From assembly GCF_958979055.1 (NCBI RefSeq), contig NC_084894.1, forward strand, positions 5,399,001-5,463,000: a stretch of DNA of 64,000 bases, in the 5' to 3' direction. This document shows, in pieces, positions 33,374-45,815 of the stretch; position 1 is the stretch's first letter; the number at the start of each line of letters is the position of its first letter. Source of the stretch: Alnus glutinosa (taxonomy: Eukaryota > Streptophyta > Magnoliopsida > Fagales > Betulaceae). The position numbers and the translations under genes were made by a program. The notes below the pieces were generated by a model. The model saw nothing but the letters and a program-made list of their open reading frames with translations, was not told the origin of the DNA and ran no database searches.

Positions 33374-33385
33374 CGGGTCGTCACA
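29317..33385. mobile_element. Long solo LTR (copy B, 4069 bp) with 5-bp target duplication CTGAT
   Basis: The unit begins TGTAAAGACC and ends GGTCGTCACA, giving TG...CA ends with matching inverted termini. It is flanked by CTGAT on both sides (29312-29316 and 33386-33390). It holds no retroviral-type genes, so it is a solo LTR or LTR-derived unit of unusual size. Its reverse complement is colinear with copies A and C. Landmarks are a CT-rich block at 29790-29960, (AT)n at 31467-31500 and (ATA)n at 33319-33370. The family could not be assigned; very long LTRs are known from Tat/Ogre and LARD elements. Confidence 0.88.
33319..33370. repeat. (ATA)n microsatellite at the end of LTR copy B
   Basis: An uninterrupted AAT/ATA trinucleotide tract of about 17 units lies close to the LTR terminus. 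Copies A and C have only short AT-rich tracts at this position. Confidence 0.95.
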
Positions 33386-33439
33386 CTGATTGATGTCCTG
33401 ACGATGGTATTTGAATTGAGATTCTTGCCTTATTTATGG

Positions 33440-33745
33440 GCGCGTCCGGATGGGAAACCACATCGTCCGGATGGGTGTATCAATCTTCCCTTATTCTGAA
33501 CTTGGAAAGAATTTGAAGCTGATCGATTATTGATGGGCGTCCGGACGGGCTGCTGAGACGTCCGGACGATGCAAGCTAGAACAGAAGCTTCTCGATATAG
33601 TAGAGGGTCCGGATGGAAAAACACGTCGTCCGAAAGGATGATGCTTGGTCTGTTGAGCGTCCGGACGGTATGGCACGTCGTCCAGACGCATGAACAATGG
33701 ACAGATGGGCGTCTGGACGGGATGACACGTCGTCCGGACGGCTGA
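33440..33745. repeat. CGTCCGGACGG motif array, part 2
   Basis: About ten copies of GCGTCCGGATGGG, CGTCCGGACGG or CGTCTGGACGG occur at 20-40 bp spacing. It is the continuation of the array at 29085-29305 within the copia LTR. Apparent frames here are repeat artefacts. Confidence 0.8.
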
Positions 33746-34269
33746 CGGGGAACCCGAATTTCTTCTAACTTTTAAGCAATGCAGAGTCTTTTGAGAGTGC
33801 TCTAAATAGTGGAATCCTTGTTTTACAGCATCTTTACACACAAGTAATTTTGTCCAAACAGAATAAGGCTAAAATACTAACAAACTCCCCCTTTGGCCAT
33901 TCTGGGACAAAAATCATTTGACCGGTTTGAAAATACATTCCCGGTCTAAAAATGAAAATTACTCCCCCTTTTTGTCACAAAGGGACAAAGGGTAAAACAG
34001 AGTAATAAAAAGTCAACTGTAATAAAAATTACTCCCCCTAACGGTCTCAAAAGGACCCAGGTAAACAGAGTAATATAAGTTCAACAGTTTAACAAAAAAA
34101 ATTAAAGTGTTCCAAACCAACAAAACATCCACAATAATAATAATAAAATAAATAAGAAACTCAGTCCTCCTCGGCCATAGGAGCAGTCCTGGAGCCCTAC
34201 GTCTCCTGGGAGCAACATCCTCATCGTCACTGCTATCCGGATGATGGACTTGAAGACAATCTTGAAGGT

Positions 34270-34469
34270 CCAATATAGTAATCACATTCATACATATATA
34301 TATTTGCTCCATCGGAGAACAACACAGCCACTTTCCGATGGTACATTCATCGATCTTATCGTCTATAACAAGTGGTTGCATGTGATCGGAAATAAGAAGG
34401 CTTCATTTACAGTTATTTGTATTATCTTAATAAGAAAGTGAATGAGCTCTCGATTTGTATATGTTGAAG
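34270..34469 (+). repeat. Duplicate of the ALMT copy 1 stop codon and 3' flank
   Basis: From CCAATATAGTAATCACATTC onward it matches 25576 on with a few substitutions. The duplication starts 6 bases before the TAG of ALMT and continues through LTR copy C, so 34270-36864 matches 25576-28568. No ALMT exon body is present. Confidence 0.9.
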
Positions 34470-37400
34470 TGTGATAAACCAATTTTTTTTTTTTTTTACA
34501 AATCATTTGCATAATCATTAATCTCTTAAAAATATAAATGAATCCTCACAGTGACATGACGGTGTGTCGCAAAGCTAACCTATGATACATATCCCCTAAT
34601 ATGTACCTGGTAAATCAGAGTAACGTCTATCTAACTATGCGGTGGAAACATAAACCTGAATAGCGGAAATCATAACATATACCTCTATCACATATAATTA
34701 CTACAAGAGCCATTTAACATCTATCTATTTAAGTCTTATCAATATAATAATTACACAATAAGAATGGCTTTACAAAGAATAAGTGACACAAGCGTCACAA
34801 GCTATATATAAACCTACAAAATAGTGGACAACCCGTGGTTCAGCAATTATGACGTCGCGATGAGCTTCAGTCATAACATCCCAAATACACTACTACAAAA
34901 TCATCAACTACGACTGGAGTACCTGCAACCAAGAAACCTCATCTTTATGGTTGTGGTGGCAGCCACATCCGTATAGCTAAAAGAATGAGTTTAAAGTCTC
35001 AATATAAAACATACTGAGACCTCAGTAGTATAAAAATCACTGAGTTTTCGCAAAGAACCGACTTTTCTTTTAGCTTTACGTACACTATAACAGCTACCCA
35101 TTTTTATAAACTTTTGTTTTTTGAGAACACTTATAGCTAATATAGTAAACACTGACTATCAAGAAAACATTTAAAGCATACTATGTAGTTGTGAATATAT
35201 ATAAAAGTTATAGTCATCCCACCTTGGAAACATCTACATATAAACTCATCTACAACATATCACTTTTATAATCGATCGCTCAGGCATACATGCACGCGAG
35301 TGGACTCGAGCATACATGTACGTCTAAGTAGGAAAACATGGCATCATGCCTAGCTATACAGAGACATCAGCAATTCCAAGTATGGTAGCGTAAATATCTA
35401 AGTACATTGAAGCTTAGTGCCTTTGATGCGTCGGCTCAGTCATACATACAAAGTCCTTTCTCTTTGCTGTATGGGGCTTGCCCCGAGGTAGTGAAAGCTT
35501 GCAATAACACCCCAATGACTAATCCCTTCATACAATTTGGAACGATACATAGAAGAATTTGGAGGCTTGCCTCAGTCTTTTATTTCTTTCTTTTACTATT
35601 ATCTTATTCTGTACACATGCTTCATGCGTAATACTTAAACACTATATATTTGCTTTTCAAGAACTATGCATTTAACACATGCTTTCTTCATAAAACAATA
35701 AACAGTTCAACATGTCATTTTTTTAAACAATTTGCATAACTTAATTTCCAAGTGAAGCATGCATCAAATACATAAAGTTAAATCTCAACCGCAGCATGCA
35801 ATCAAACACTTCAAACCAATTTAAATCACACTTTCCATTCATGTAACAATTCTCATAAACATCATTATTATATCTTAACATAATTGAAACTACTTAAATT
35901 ATCCAAAACATATATAATCAGCATAATGTCGGTTCGGTAATAAAAACACATCAATTTATTTTATAGAAATACTTAAAAGTAGTAATTTTCTTAGTGAGTA
36001 GAATACTCATCTTGGCTGCGTAGGACTCATGATTCGAATATTCCCCCGTGTTCTAGTTACTTGAACTCTACATTGGAAAACAAGTTGAAGTTTCCAAACA
36101 TAACGCATGCCTGCAAACATTCATGACGTTAGGCTATGCTATTGAACTATATACTCTATGGCACATAAACTTCCCACGTGCTCACATGTCCCATCACCTG
36201 CTTCTAAAGCTAGCTAGGTACCCTTAGTTACTATTAAATTAATCATAGGTTATAGGTTCATATCTTATCTCGCTTATTACTCTTAAGACACGTTTACTAT
36301 TTTGGCTTATTTATTACTATTGTATCATATTATCATTGTTAATCTCTTTTTATAGCTCGTTACTTATTTAGTAAGTTAACAATATATATTTAACTCATAT
36401 GCATGCATATGTGTGTATATATATATATACACACACACACACACATATACAACTCTTAAACCTAATCCGATGATACAATTAAATACTATGTACATGGATA
36501 GGTGAATTGGTTACTAAATTACCTCTTATTGGATTCAGAGTACATTTATGTACTTCTACATTCTTACTAATTACTAATCATCTAAGTAATTTAGATTATA
36601 TAACCTTAATCTTATTCAACATATTAATTTAACAACTCTTATTAAACTAGATTACAATTACATTTGTAATATATCCATTTACCAAAGCTTGGAGCCTATA
36701 CATAGACTCTAAGCTAAACATTATGCTAAGAATTGATTCATTAATCATCCATATTTCTTATGAACTATATTTCAATATCTAACTCGTTATCTATGTTTAT
36801 TTGACTAACTTGATTATCAATTCTTGTATTTCCTTTATATCCATTTATTCACTTATTACACTTTACCTATTTATTCTTTTCTTTAACTACTCAATTTTCA
36901 ATTTATTCTATTAGACATCACAACAACCTATCCTCTATTTCATCCGCATTTTTCCTTTAAACCATGAGGATCTAAATACCCCAACTTCAAGCTCTACACT
37001 TAACAATATTCCACAATCTAACACCATCATAAACCATTCCATATTAGCTCACTAAAACACTCCAAGTCAGAATTTAACCAACCACAAGCATCAATCAAAC
37101 ACCCTTTCAACATTACCTCCATACACAGCCACAAAAAGAGACTAACCAAACCCTTCCAAAACTCAACCCAATCGGTTCTAACCTCCATGGAACCTAATCC
37201 AAATTTCAGCACCTATTCTAGAATTTTAACACAAAATAACACTATCAAAATTTCAACATCAACATGCTAATCAACCAACCCACAAATCCAACTCCAAATT
37301 CGGATTCAACAAAATACACCAATCAAAGTCCCAATCGGAAACTTCCAAAATCACAACTAAAAATCAAACCTTTCCTCAATTGGTAAACATCAAAATAAAT

Positions 37401-38222
37401 GAACTAAATCAAGCTTCAAAACCCACGAAATCCATACGCATTTCGGGTAGAAACCAAAACAAGAGAGAACCCATAAATTTTCACCCAAAGTGAACCCTAA
37501 ATTCGGACCCATACAAAACTAATAACAACCCATACAATTTTATAGTTCTAAGATCAATGGGTAGGGTGAAATTACAAGGAAAAGCTAGAGATTTTACCTC
37601 ACATACACCCCATGGCCGGAACCCATTTATTTCACCATTTTCTTCTTCTTTCTCTATGGTCTGCAAGTCTTTCTCCCACGGTGTCGATCTCTCTCTTGGC
37701 TCATCGTCTCTCTTTGCATCTCACTCTCTGCGTGTCTCTCTCGGTCTTGTGTGTGTGTGTGGGACAAAGGAGAAAAGAAGAGGGATGAAGGGGAAAGAAG
37801 GAAGAATGGAGGAGGCGTGAGGGGGGAAAGGGAGAGAAAAGAAAGAGAAAGGGGAAGAAAGGGAGTGAGTGGGACACTTGTCCAATTGTTGGTGGTTGGG
37901 AGGAAATAATATTATCTTTTCCTACCCAATCATGTGTTGACACATGGCAAGGGACCTTAATTTCTAATAATTCTATCATTTAACAATTTAACCCCTGACC
38001 CTATATTTGATATAATTATATTTTTACTAACACAATTAATTATTTATTCAACTATGACCCATTATTATTATTTATTCATTTTAACTCCATTATTCTATCT
38101 TAAACTCACTATATTTCCATAATGAAAATATTATCACTTAGAATATAATTTCTAGTCTCATCTATTTAATAAATATAATTTATTAATTGATAAATTTCAT
38201 ATTTATTTTCTTGGTTTTTACA
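34470..38222 (+). mobile_element. Long-LTR copy C, full length apart from one internal deletion
   Basis: It starts TGTGATAAACC and ends CTTGGTTTTTACA, the same ends as B in inverse orientation. The length is 3753 bp, with ~345 bp missing relative to A near 35450. The CT/GA-rich block lies at 37640-37870. The right flank ACATGAATCCATCAT also occurs at 46083-46097, where it follows GTTGAAGTGTG with no LTR between, which shows an empty site. No clean target duplication is visible around C. Confidence 0.8.
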
Positions 38223-38847
38223 ACATGAATCCATCATAATTAAAGTCGATGGTACCATTACTTGTTTGTGTTGCTTTGAAGTTTCCTTGTAGATTTATGT
38301 GAGGAATGTGAAGGGCAACTCAATAGATTAAGATGCCTAAAGGCCAAAAGTTTAAATGGGGTCTTTATTTATTTAGATAATAATTAGTTGTATTGATCGA
38401 TCTAACATTTTTACATGAATAATTAGTTATACTCCTCATACATGAAAATCCAATAAATCATGCAATAATCATGTTGAGTGACTTTGAGTTCATACTTTGA
38501 TCGGGAGTATTAGAATGTTAATTTAAAATTATTAGATCCACCTTGACTTCACATTTTATCTTAATTTTAGTTAAATATTTCAGCTGTTGATCGTGCCTTA
38601 CTTATTGATAGAGAATTTGAGTCCACATATGAAAATGAGTGTTAGAATATTAATTTAGAATAATGGTGATTTAATATATTTTAGTTCTTTCATTTCAAAT
38701 TTGCTTAAGATATTTATCATATTGATAAATAAATATTCATGTTAAATACTATTCAAATGAATCCATAACATGCTCATGGAATATTTCAATGTCATGAGTA
38801 GGAAGTTTAGAAGCAATGAGAACTGTTGATGCAGATCACCGCATGTT
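38223..38847. other. AT-rich spacer before the LINE
   Basis: The first bases continue the ALMT 3'-flank repeat. The rest is unassigned AT-rich DNA with no coding signal. Confidence 0.4.
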
Positions 38848-39072
38848 AAGACCCCAATCAAGGGCCTTCCCTTTACGCGTTTTCTCTCTGATAACCAAGT
38901 GGTGAAGCTATTGACCTCTGATCCAGTTTCTTAACCTGGATTTAGAGTTTTTTTGGTTCTCTCGGTGTCATATTGGGTAAGGAATATAGTTGTCTAACGA
39001 TAGAAGGCGGAGGAGTTATCGAAAAGGTAGAGAAAGTTCTCTCTTACTGAGATAGAGAATGAAGGAGTATCA

Positions 39073-40656
39073 ATGCAGATCTCGGAAACTGCACCCATGG
39101 TGCATAGAGGAAAAGTGTGTTTGGTAGGTAAATTGTTGGCGGATCGTATAGTTCCTAAAGATTATTTTCGGGCTCCGTTGATAAGGATATGGCGCCCAGT
39201 AGGCACTGTAACCTTTCAGATTATTGGTGGTAATATGTTCATTGTAGAATTTGAGGAAGAGGGTGATAAAATACAAATTCTGGAGGGTAGACCATGGATC
39301 TTTGATGGAAATTTGGTTGCTTTGGCAGAGTTTGATGGTTTCACTCCCCCAGCGGAGATGCAGTTCGAGCATACGTCGTTTTGGGTCCGTATGTATAACC
39401 TCCCATTGGCGTGCATGGGAAAGGAAGCCGGGGAGAAAATTGGGGCCTCGGTGGGAGTCGTGGAGGAAGTTGATGTCCATGATACTGAGCTGGGATGGGG
39501 TGAATATCTCAAAGTCAAAATCTGAGTGGATCTTACCACTCCATTGGCCCGTGGAAGAATGTTGCATGTAGCTGGGAGGTCAATATGGATAGCTTTCAAA
39601 TATGAAAAATTACCCAAATTTTGCTTCAAGTGCGGGGTTATTTTGCATGGAAGGAGAGGATGTGCTAATGAAGGAAACCGTCGCAACCCTGGCCTGGAAG
39701 GAGATCCTTATGGTACTTGGTTACGAGTTTCTTTCCCTATTCGACGAGGGAACCAGAGGGATACATGGACTGACAGAAACCGGTGGGGTGGTGAAGACGG
39801 AGATAGTCAGCAGGTAAGGACAGTTCGGGCCACTAGGAACATTGAAATGTAGAACTTGGTGGAGGAAGAGTTGACGGGCGGCAATACAAGCGAAAACCCT
39901 AGCATACTGGGGGAGGAGCCGCTCATTAATTCAGAGCAAAAATCACGGAATGGAGTTAATGATAAAGATAATTCCCATGTCGAGCTATTAAAGTCGGCTA
40001 ATGGATCCCATATGGTGCAGTATGAGTTAAGGGAACTGTTTCTTGTGGAAGATCGGGAGGAGACGGATCCGTTGGGATTCAAAACTTTAAATGGCCCATT
40101 ATCGTGTGATAATGGAAATTTGGCTAAAAATGGAAGTGTCGCTGATAAGGAACATAATTCGGGGGGTGGGTCCGGAAAGGAAATTTTCTACTTTGGAAAG
40201 TCAGCGCCTGAGGGCCAGGGTGAGTTGAAAAAGTCTGAATCAGGAAAGTTACCACAAAAGTGCATGGGCCAGTGGGATTCGGGCCTGAACAAGATGGTAT
40301 GGACTAGCTTGCAGGAGGGTGAAGCTATCCAACTTGAAAAGGACCCGATTACGAACATCTACTTCCCATGTGTCGAAAAAGAGGATATGTGGAGTGAGAA
40401 TGTGGAAGCTTATTATCTACAGAAGGGAGCAGTGACCAAACCTACACGACAGAGGGCAAAGAAGACTCAAAGTCAGATATCTGAAACTAAGAAGCAGGTA
40501 ACTAAACGTACTCGGGTTTCACCGGGATTGGGAAAATCTACTGAATCTCATAGCAGGGTTATTGGAAAGCGAAAGTTGGTGGATGAAGATGAAGATGTTA
40601 TTGAGGAGCAGACAAAGAAGGGTAGGAAAGCTATTCTCCATATCCAAGATGATTAG
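39073..40656 (+). pseudogene. LINE ORF1 (DUF4283 and CCHC zinc knuckle), broken
   Basis: Residues 1-150 form the DUF4283 nucleic-acid-binding domain (PLIRIWRPVGTVTFQIIGGN, then LEGRPWIFDGNLVALAEF). A TGA at 39523-39525 is in frame and is followed by ARGRMLHVAGRSIWIAFKYE and the zinc knuckle CFKCGVILHGRRGC. A TAG at 39850-39852 interrupts again, then a 266-codon frame continues to 40656 with a Lys-rich tail (KKTQSQISETKKQVTKRTRV) ending just before ORF2. The frame is otherwise kept, so the lesions are only two nonsense changes. The protein would have packaged LINE RNA. Confidence 0.85.
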
Positions 40657-40696
40657 ATGGTCCAGGCGGAGGCTGGGTGCCAGCCTCGCCGTTCGC

Positions 40697-43600
40697 AATG
40701 ATAGTCCTGAGCTGGAACTGCCGGGGGCTTGGGAATCTCTGGACAGTTTGGTCCTTTGCCATTTGGTGAAGACAAAGCGCCCAAACTTGGTTTTTCTTAT
40801 GGAAACCAAGATAATGCAGGGAAAGGCTGATGTTATTCGAATAAAGCTTGGTTTTGATCACTATTTTGTGGTGGATTGTCATGGTAAGAGCGGGGACTTA
40901 ATGCTGTTATGGAAGAATTCTTCGTTGGTGGAAATTCAAAATTTCAGCCGTAGACACATAAATGCTGTGATACGAGGTACGACTGATTCCTCCCAGTGGA
41001 AATTAAAGGGTTTCTACGGTCACCCGGAGACTGCTAAGCGGGGGGATTCGTGGGCGTTGTTTCGATATTTGGCCAAGCTTGATCCTGTTCCTTGGTTGTG
41101 CTTAGGTGATTTCAATGAAATCACCTCAGCTGCTAAAAAAACTAGCCAGGCAATCAGACCCCTAACCTAGATGAGAACTTTCTAGAGTGCCTTGACAGAT
41201 AGCAGATTGGCTGATTTGGGGTATGTGGAGCCAAAATATACGTGGAGGAACGAGAGGCAGGGCAATGAATTCTCTAGAGAACGGCTAGATAGGGCGGTGG
41301 CAAATGTGGAGTGGTGTACAATGTTTAACATGGCACAAGTGGAAGTACTGGTGCAACCTATCTCAAACCATAATCCGGTCATGGTTACTATGTCTCATGC
41401 CAATGATCGAATATGGAAGAAAAATAAGGTGTTCCGTTATGAAGTTAGCTGGGCTAAGAATAAGGAGTAGGGAGGAGTTATCAAACAAGTTTGGCGAGGA
41501 AAGAAAATTATAGAATGTCCATGGCAGACTGTTAAAGGCAACCTTAACGGTTGTAGAAGGGCTATAAAATAGTGGGTGCTCAAACAAACGAATTTAGGGG
41601 ATTTGTTGATTCAGGATAAGCTGCAGGAGCTCCAACACTTACAAATGGATGAGAATAATGAGTCCTTGGAAGCAGAACATCCACTTAAGGAAGAGTTGCA
41701 TGCTGTCCTTGAACAAGAAGATATGAAGTTGAGGCAAAGGGCAAAAGAAACATGGTTGCAGTTGGGCGACAGAAACACAAAATATTTCCATTCTTGTGCC
41801 ACTCAGAGAAATCAAAGGGTTCAAATAATGAAAATAAAAGATAAGGATGGGAGGTGGTGCTACTCCCAGGAGGACATTGAGGCTTCCTTTGTAGGATACT
41901 TTACGAAGCTTTTCACGGCAGGGAAGGAAATGGATATGGATGACTGCTTGGCTGCAATTGATAGGAAGTGACTTTGGAGATTAACCAGACTCTAATGGCA
42001 GAATTCACAGTTGAAGAAATTTCCTCAGCCATACACCAGATGCCTCCTTTGAAGGCCCCGGGACCAGATGAATTTTCAGCATGCTTCTACCAGTCCAACT
42101 GCGCCACAATCCATGTTGAGACCAGAATGTGGAGGAAGGTGGGGTATATGGGCATTAAGCTTGATATGAGGAAAGCCTACGACATGACTGAATGGCAATT
42201 CTTGGAGGTTGCAATGATCAAATTGGGCTTTGACGCACGATGCGTTCATTTGGTGATGAAGTGTGTTACATCTGTGCGGTATTCTGTGATAGTCAATGGC
42301 AACCCAGTGGGGAATATTACATCGTCAAGAGGAATAAGACAAGGGGACCCGATATCACCGTATCTCTTCTTATTGTGTGTAGAAGGCCTTAGTGCTTTGC
42401 TTGGTCAAGCTGAGGAGAAAGGTGTTATTTCGGGAGTGCCAACCTCTTCATAGGTCCGAAGATAAGTCATCTTCTCTTTGCAGACGACAGCATCATTTTC
42501 TGTAAGGCAAACTTAGTGGAATGGAGAAGATTAATGCGGCTACTCGAAAAATATGAAAATGCATCGGGGCAGAAAATAAATCTTCAGAAAACTTCAGTTT
42601 TCTTTAGTCGGAATACAAGCCAGAATCGAAGGTAGGAAATCATCCAAATGTCGGGCTTAACAGAAACTCACCGTATTGATGCATATTTAGGATTGACTAC
42701 TTTTGTTGGAAAATATCGGAACCAATCATTCTGTTTTATTAAGGATCAGGTGCAGAAGCGATTGACAAATTGGAAGGTAAACTTCCTTTCTCAGGCAGGT
42801 AAAGAAGTCTTGTTGAAGGCGGTAGTGCAAGCCATCCTTACATATTGTATGGGTGTCTTCCAACTACCCGTTGTGCTATGCAAAGAGATCAATGCTATGA
42901 TGCAAGGGTTTTGGTGGAGTCACATGTCCAAGACGTCCAAGATTCATTGGATGAGTTGGGAAATGATGGGATGGTCGAAATCAACTGGAGGGCTAGGTTT
43001 TAGAGACTTGGTCATTTTTAATCAAGCTCTTTTAGCAAAACAAGGGTGGCGCCTTATCCAGCATCCTAATTCGTTAATTACCAGAGTCATTTAAGCAAAA
43101 TATTATCCAAACTCTTCTTTTCTGCAAGCACATGTGGGTTCTCGAGCCTCTTTTGTTTGGAGAAATCTCTGTAATGCTAGAGAATCGCTAAATCAGGGAC
43201 TAATATAGAGAGTTGGAGATGGCCGATCGATTACAATCTGGAACACTCCCTGGTTGCCAACTCCCAGAACGCATTCTGTTCAGTCTCCCCCACAGTTGTT
43301 AGACAAAAACACTATGATGGGGGAGTTAATAGATTACAGTCAGGGAGTTTGGAAGAAGGAAATTATAAATGAGATTTTCATGCCCGAAGAAGCTAAGGTC
43401 ATTGAGAATATTCCTCTGAGTCCATGCCTTCCCCTAGATAGACTGATATGGAAGGAGACCAAAGATGGCCAATTTTTCGTTCGGAGCGCTAACCACCTGG
43501 GAACACAAATGCGAGAAGTATATGGAGGGCAAAGTTCAATTGAGGCCAAGGATATAGGTCTGTGGAAGTTCCTGTGGTCATTGAATGTTCCAAATCAGGC

Positions 43601-44540
43601 AAAAATTTTCACCTGGCGAGCATGTCATGAAATGTTACCTACCAGAGTGAACCTTCACAAGCGGAATGTGGTGGAGGACAATTTATGTCTTTGCTGTAAG
43701 AGAGAGGCTGAAACGGTCATCCATGCTATTTGGTCCTGCTCGGTAGCCCAGGATGTGAGGGGGAATGCGGGGTCAAGGTTCCAGAAATGTAGCTCTGCAT
43801 CTCTTTCTTTTGCTGTGTTACTAGATGAATTTATGTATTGATTTTCCAAGGAAGAGGTGGAGCTTCTAATCGTTATTGCTAGAAAAATTTGGCTTAGAAG
43901 AAACGCTTTGATTTTTGAAGGGATTTTTCGGCATCCTGCGGAAGTGTTTAAAGGGGCTGTGTCAACTTTGGAGGAGTTTAAACGTTGTAATCATATGGAG
44001 TTGACGGCAATTGAAAGTAATAATCTGCCCACTATGGCAAGACAAAAAAACTGGCAACCCCCTCCATCTGGTATTATTAAGATAAATTGGGATGCAGCGA
44101 TCAATGTTAAGGAGGGTTGTATTGGCTTGGGAATTGTAGCTAGAGACTGTAGGGGTGAGATCCTTGGAGCACAGTGTAGTTTCAAATCCATAGTTGTGGA
44201 TGCTAAGACTACTGAAGCAATGGCAGCACTTTGGGTGGTTCTTTTTAGCAAAGCAGAGGGTTTCCTAGATGCTATTTTTGAAGGGGACTCAGCACAGGTG
44301 GTTGCAGAAATCTCCTCCTCTCCTCCATACTTATCCAAGAATGGCCAATTTACGGAAAGCATAAACCAGGAAATCAAAGGATTCTGGATGGCCAAATTTG
44401 CCCATGTTCACCGAGAATGCAATAGTGCAGCGCATGTACTAGCAAAGGAGGCATCAAACTTCAAGCTGGCAGAGATTTGGTTACAGGAAAGCCCAGAATG
44501 TATCTCTAGTATCATTGTTAGGGAGCGCTTGTGTCCCTAG
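40697..44540 (+). pseudogene. LINE ORF2 (endonuclease, reverse transcriptase, zf-RVT, RNase H), broken
   Basis: The start MIVLSWNCRGLGN is the typical AP-endonuclease opening. After a frame change come PNLVFLMETKIM, CLGDFNEIT and ISNHNPVMVT. The reverse transcriptase shows LKAPGPDEFSACFYQ, GIKLDMRKAYD, RGIRQGDPISPYLFLLCVEG and, in another frame, HLLFADDSIIF. Only about 35 residues separate the first two blocks, so roughly 70-80 residues of fingers/palm are deleted. The zf-RVT (IWKETKDGQFFVRSANHLG, CLCCKREAETVIHAIWSC) and the RNase H-like domain (IKINWDAAIN, EAMAALWVV, EGDSAQVVAE, HRECNSAAHVLA) follow. There are multiple stops and frameshifts, so it is non-functional. Confidence 0.9.
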
Positions 44541-44642
44541 ATTCCAGTTTTTGGGATCAAGTTTTATGTATGTTTTGACTATGTCAATGAGATGATAAGT
44601 ACGTCCGTTTCAAAAATAAAAAATAAAAAAAAGACCCCAATC

Positions 44643-44755
44643 GAGAATACCTATAAAAGAGTCGAAGGTAAGTGTGGTGCTTGCCGGGTATGTTGGTGAG
44701 GGATATCTCCGATGCTTAATTCAATTGGGGTACTTTTTGAGAGTATAGAGCAAAA

Positions 44756-44794
<39 letters not shown>

Positions 44795-45117
44795 TGGAAT
44801 TTTCCACTTATACAAGACATGACTTCCTTCTCAGATAATCGTTTTGGCAAGGTGTCACCCTAAGATTGGGTAAACTTTGGTTGTACGATGCGTGTCGAGT
44901 AATGAGACCATTTGTCACAAGTCATCTGCCAATCACCCGTACTCGTGAGAGGGCAAAAAAAAAATGCCCTTTACTCTCTAACATACTACAGTTGCCACCC
45001 TTGTCCTTTCGTGGACAATTAATTTGATGTGGCGGAGTGATGATCCTTTGTAGTGCATCTGTTGGAATAAGTCGCTTATATTTTTTTGGACATAGAAAGT
45101 AATATGAGAGTATCAGT
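44643..45117. other. Spacer with long T tract
   Basis: A T run lies at 44760-44793. The surrounding DNA (GGTAAGTGTGGTGCTTGCCG at 44669 and the 44815-45090 stretch) has no recognisable gene. The sequence after the LINE continues the one that stops at 38859, so the LINE split it. Confidence 0.4.
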
Positions 45118-45156
45118 ATGTTATTGAGGCAAAAAAAAAAAAAAAAAATCATTTCG

Positions 45157-45205
<49 letters not shown>

Positions 45206-45776
45206 CCACTTTTGAAGAGACTTTTTTTCTTTACTAAACAAAAAGACAGTTTTTTGCTCAAAACTTTTATACGACATAAAGTGTAAGAACCTGATAAAAA
45301 TATACTCAATTCTCATTATTAACGTGCCACATTTTTAATATGTAGCATTTTTCATGCCGTTCAATACATGAAACGACATAAATTCACATCATTTGATAAG
45401 TGATCCCGATCAGTGAGTTCCAAATTAAAATCCAAAGAGCCATGCACACAAAATTGGATCAAAATCCCCGGCAATTTAGAGAAATTGTGAGGATAGTTTT
45501 TTTTAATAATCCAGGCCATTAGACCTGGAACATGAAACTTGCCTTTTGTGTTAGGGCCGGAAGCAACCCAAATCTCACATTTTCTTCCAATCCAAACCCT
45601 TTTCAACTTCTACTTCAACACCTAGAAACTAAAAGGAAGCTCTATGGTCTAAATCAAATATGCAAGCTTCTAAAATTAAAAAAATCAAAGATAAAGTTGT
45701 ACGGTCTGAATTGCTGTGTAAGCATTCCTAAAAAAAGTTGAATACAGATGCAAGACTCTTCCTTTTCTCCTCTCTT

Positions 45777-45815
<39 letters not shown>

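Larger units (their letters stand above)
28569..34269 (-). mobile_element. Copia (SIRE/Maximus-like) 3'-end relic, interrupted by long-LTR copy B
   Basis: On the minus strand the right part (34269-33883) contains GTGACAAAAAGGGGGAGTAA and CCAGAATGGCCAAAGGGGGA with GTT, the purine tracts typical of the 3' end of these elements, preceded by an acidic and Arg-rich C-terminal frame (HHPDSSDDEDVAPRRRRAPG). A candidate LTR then begins TGTTAGTATTTTAGCC at 33882 and runs to about 28599 (ends in ACACACA), about 1.2 kb after removing the 4-kb insertion. The LTR is full of CGTCCGGACGG motifs on both sides of the insertion, which shows the two halves belong together. The 5' part of the element is absent. 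Confidence 0.65.
38860..44630 (+). mobile_element. Near full-length L1-type LINE, inactive, 12-bp target duplication
   Basis: The element lies between direct repeats AAGACCCCAATC (38848-38859 and 44631-44642). It ends in an A-rich tail (AAAAATAAAAAATAAAAAAA), as expected of target-primed reverse transcription. A 5' UTR of about 210 bp is followed by ORF1 and ORF2, both broken. The order DUF4283, CCHC knuckle, endonuclease, reverse transcriptase, zf-RVT and RNase H is the plant L1 layout. Confidence 0.92.

Noticed and set aside
34270-34469. Third ALMT gene
   Set aside because: Only the last 9 coding bases and the 3' flank are duplicated; no exon body is present.
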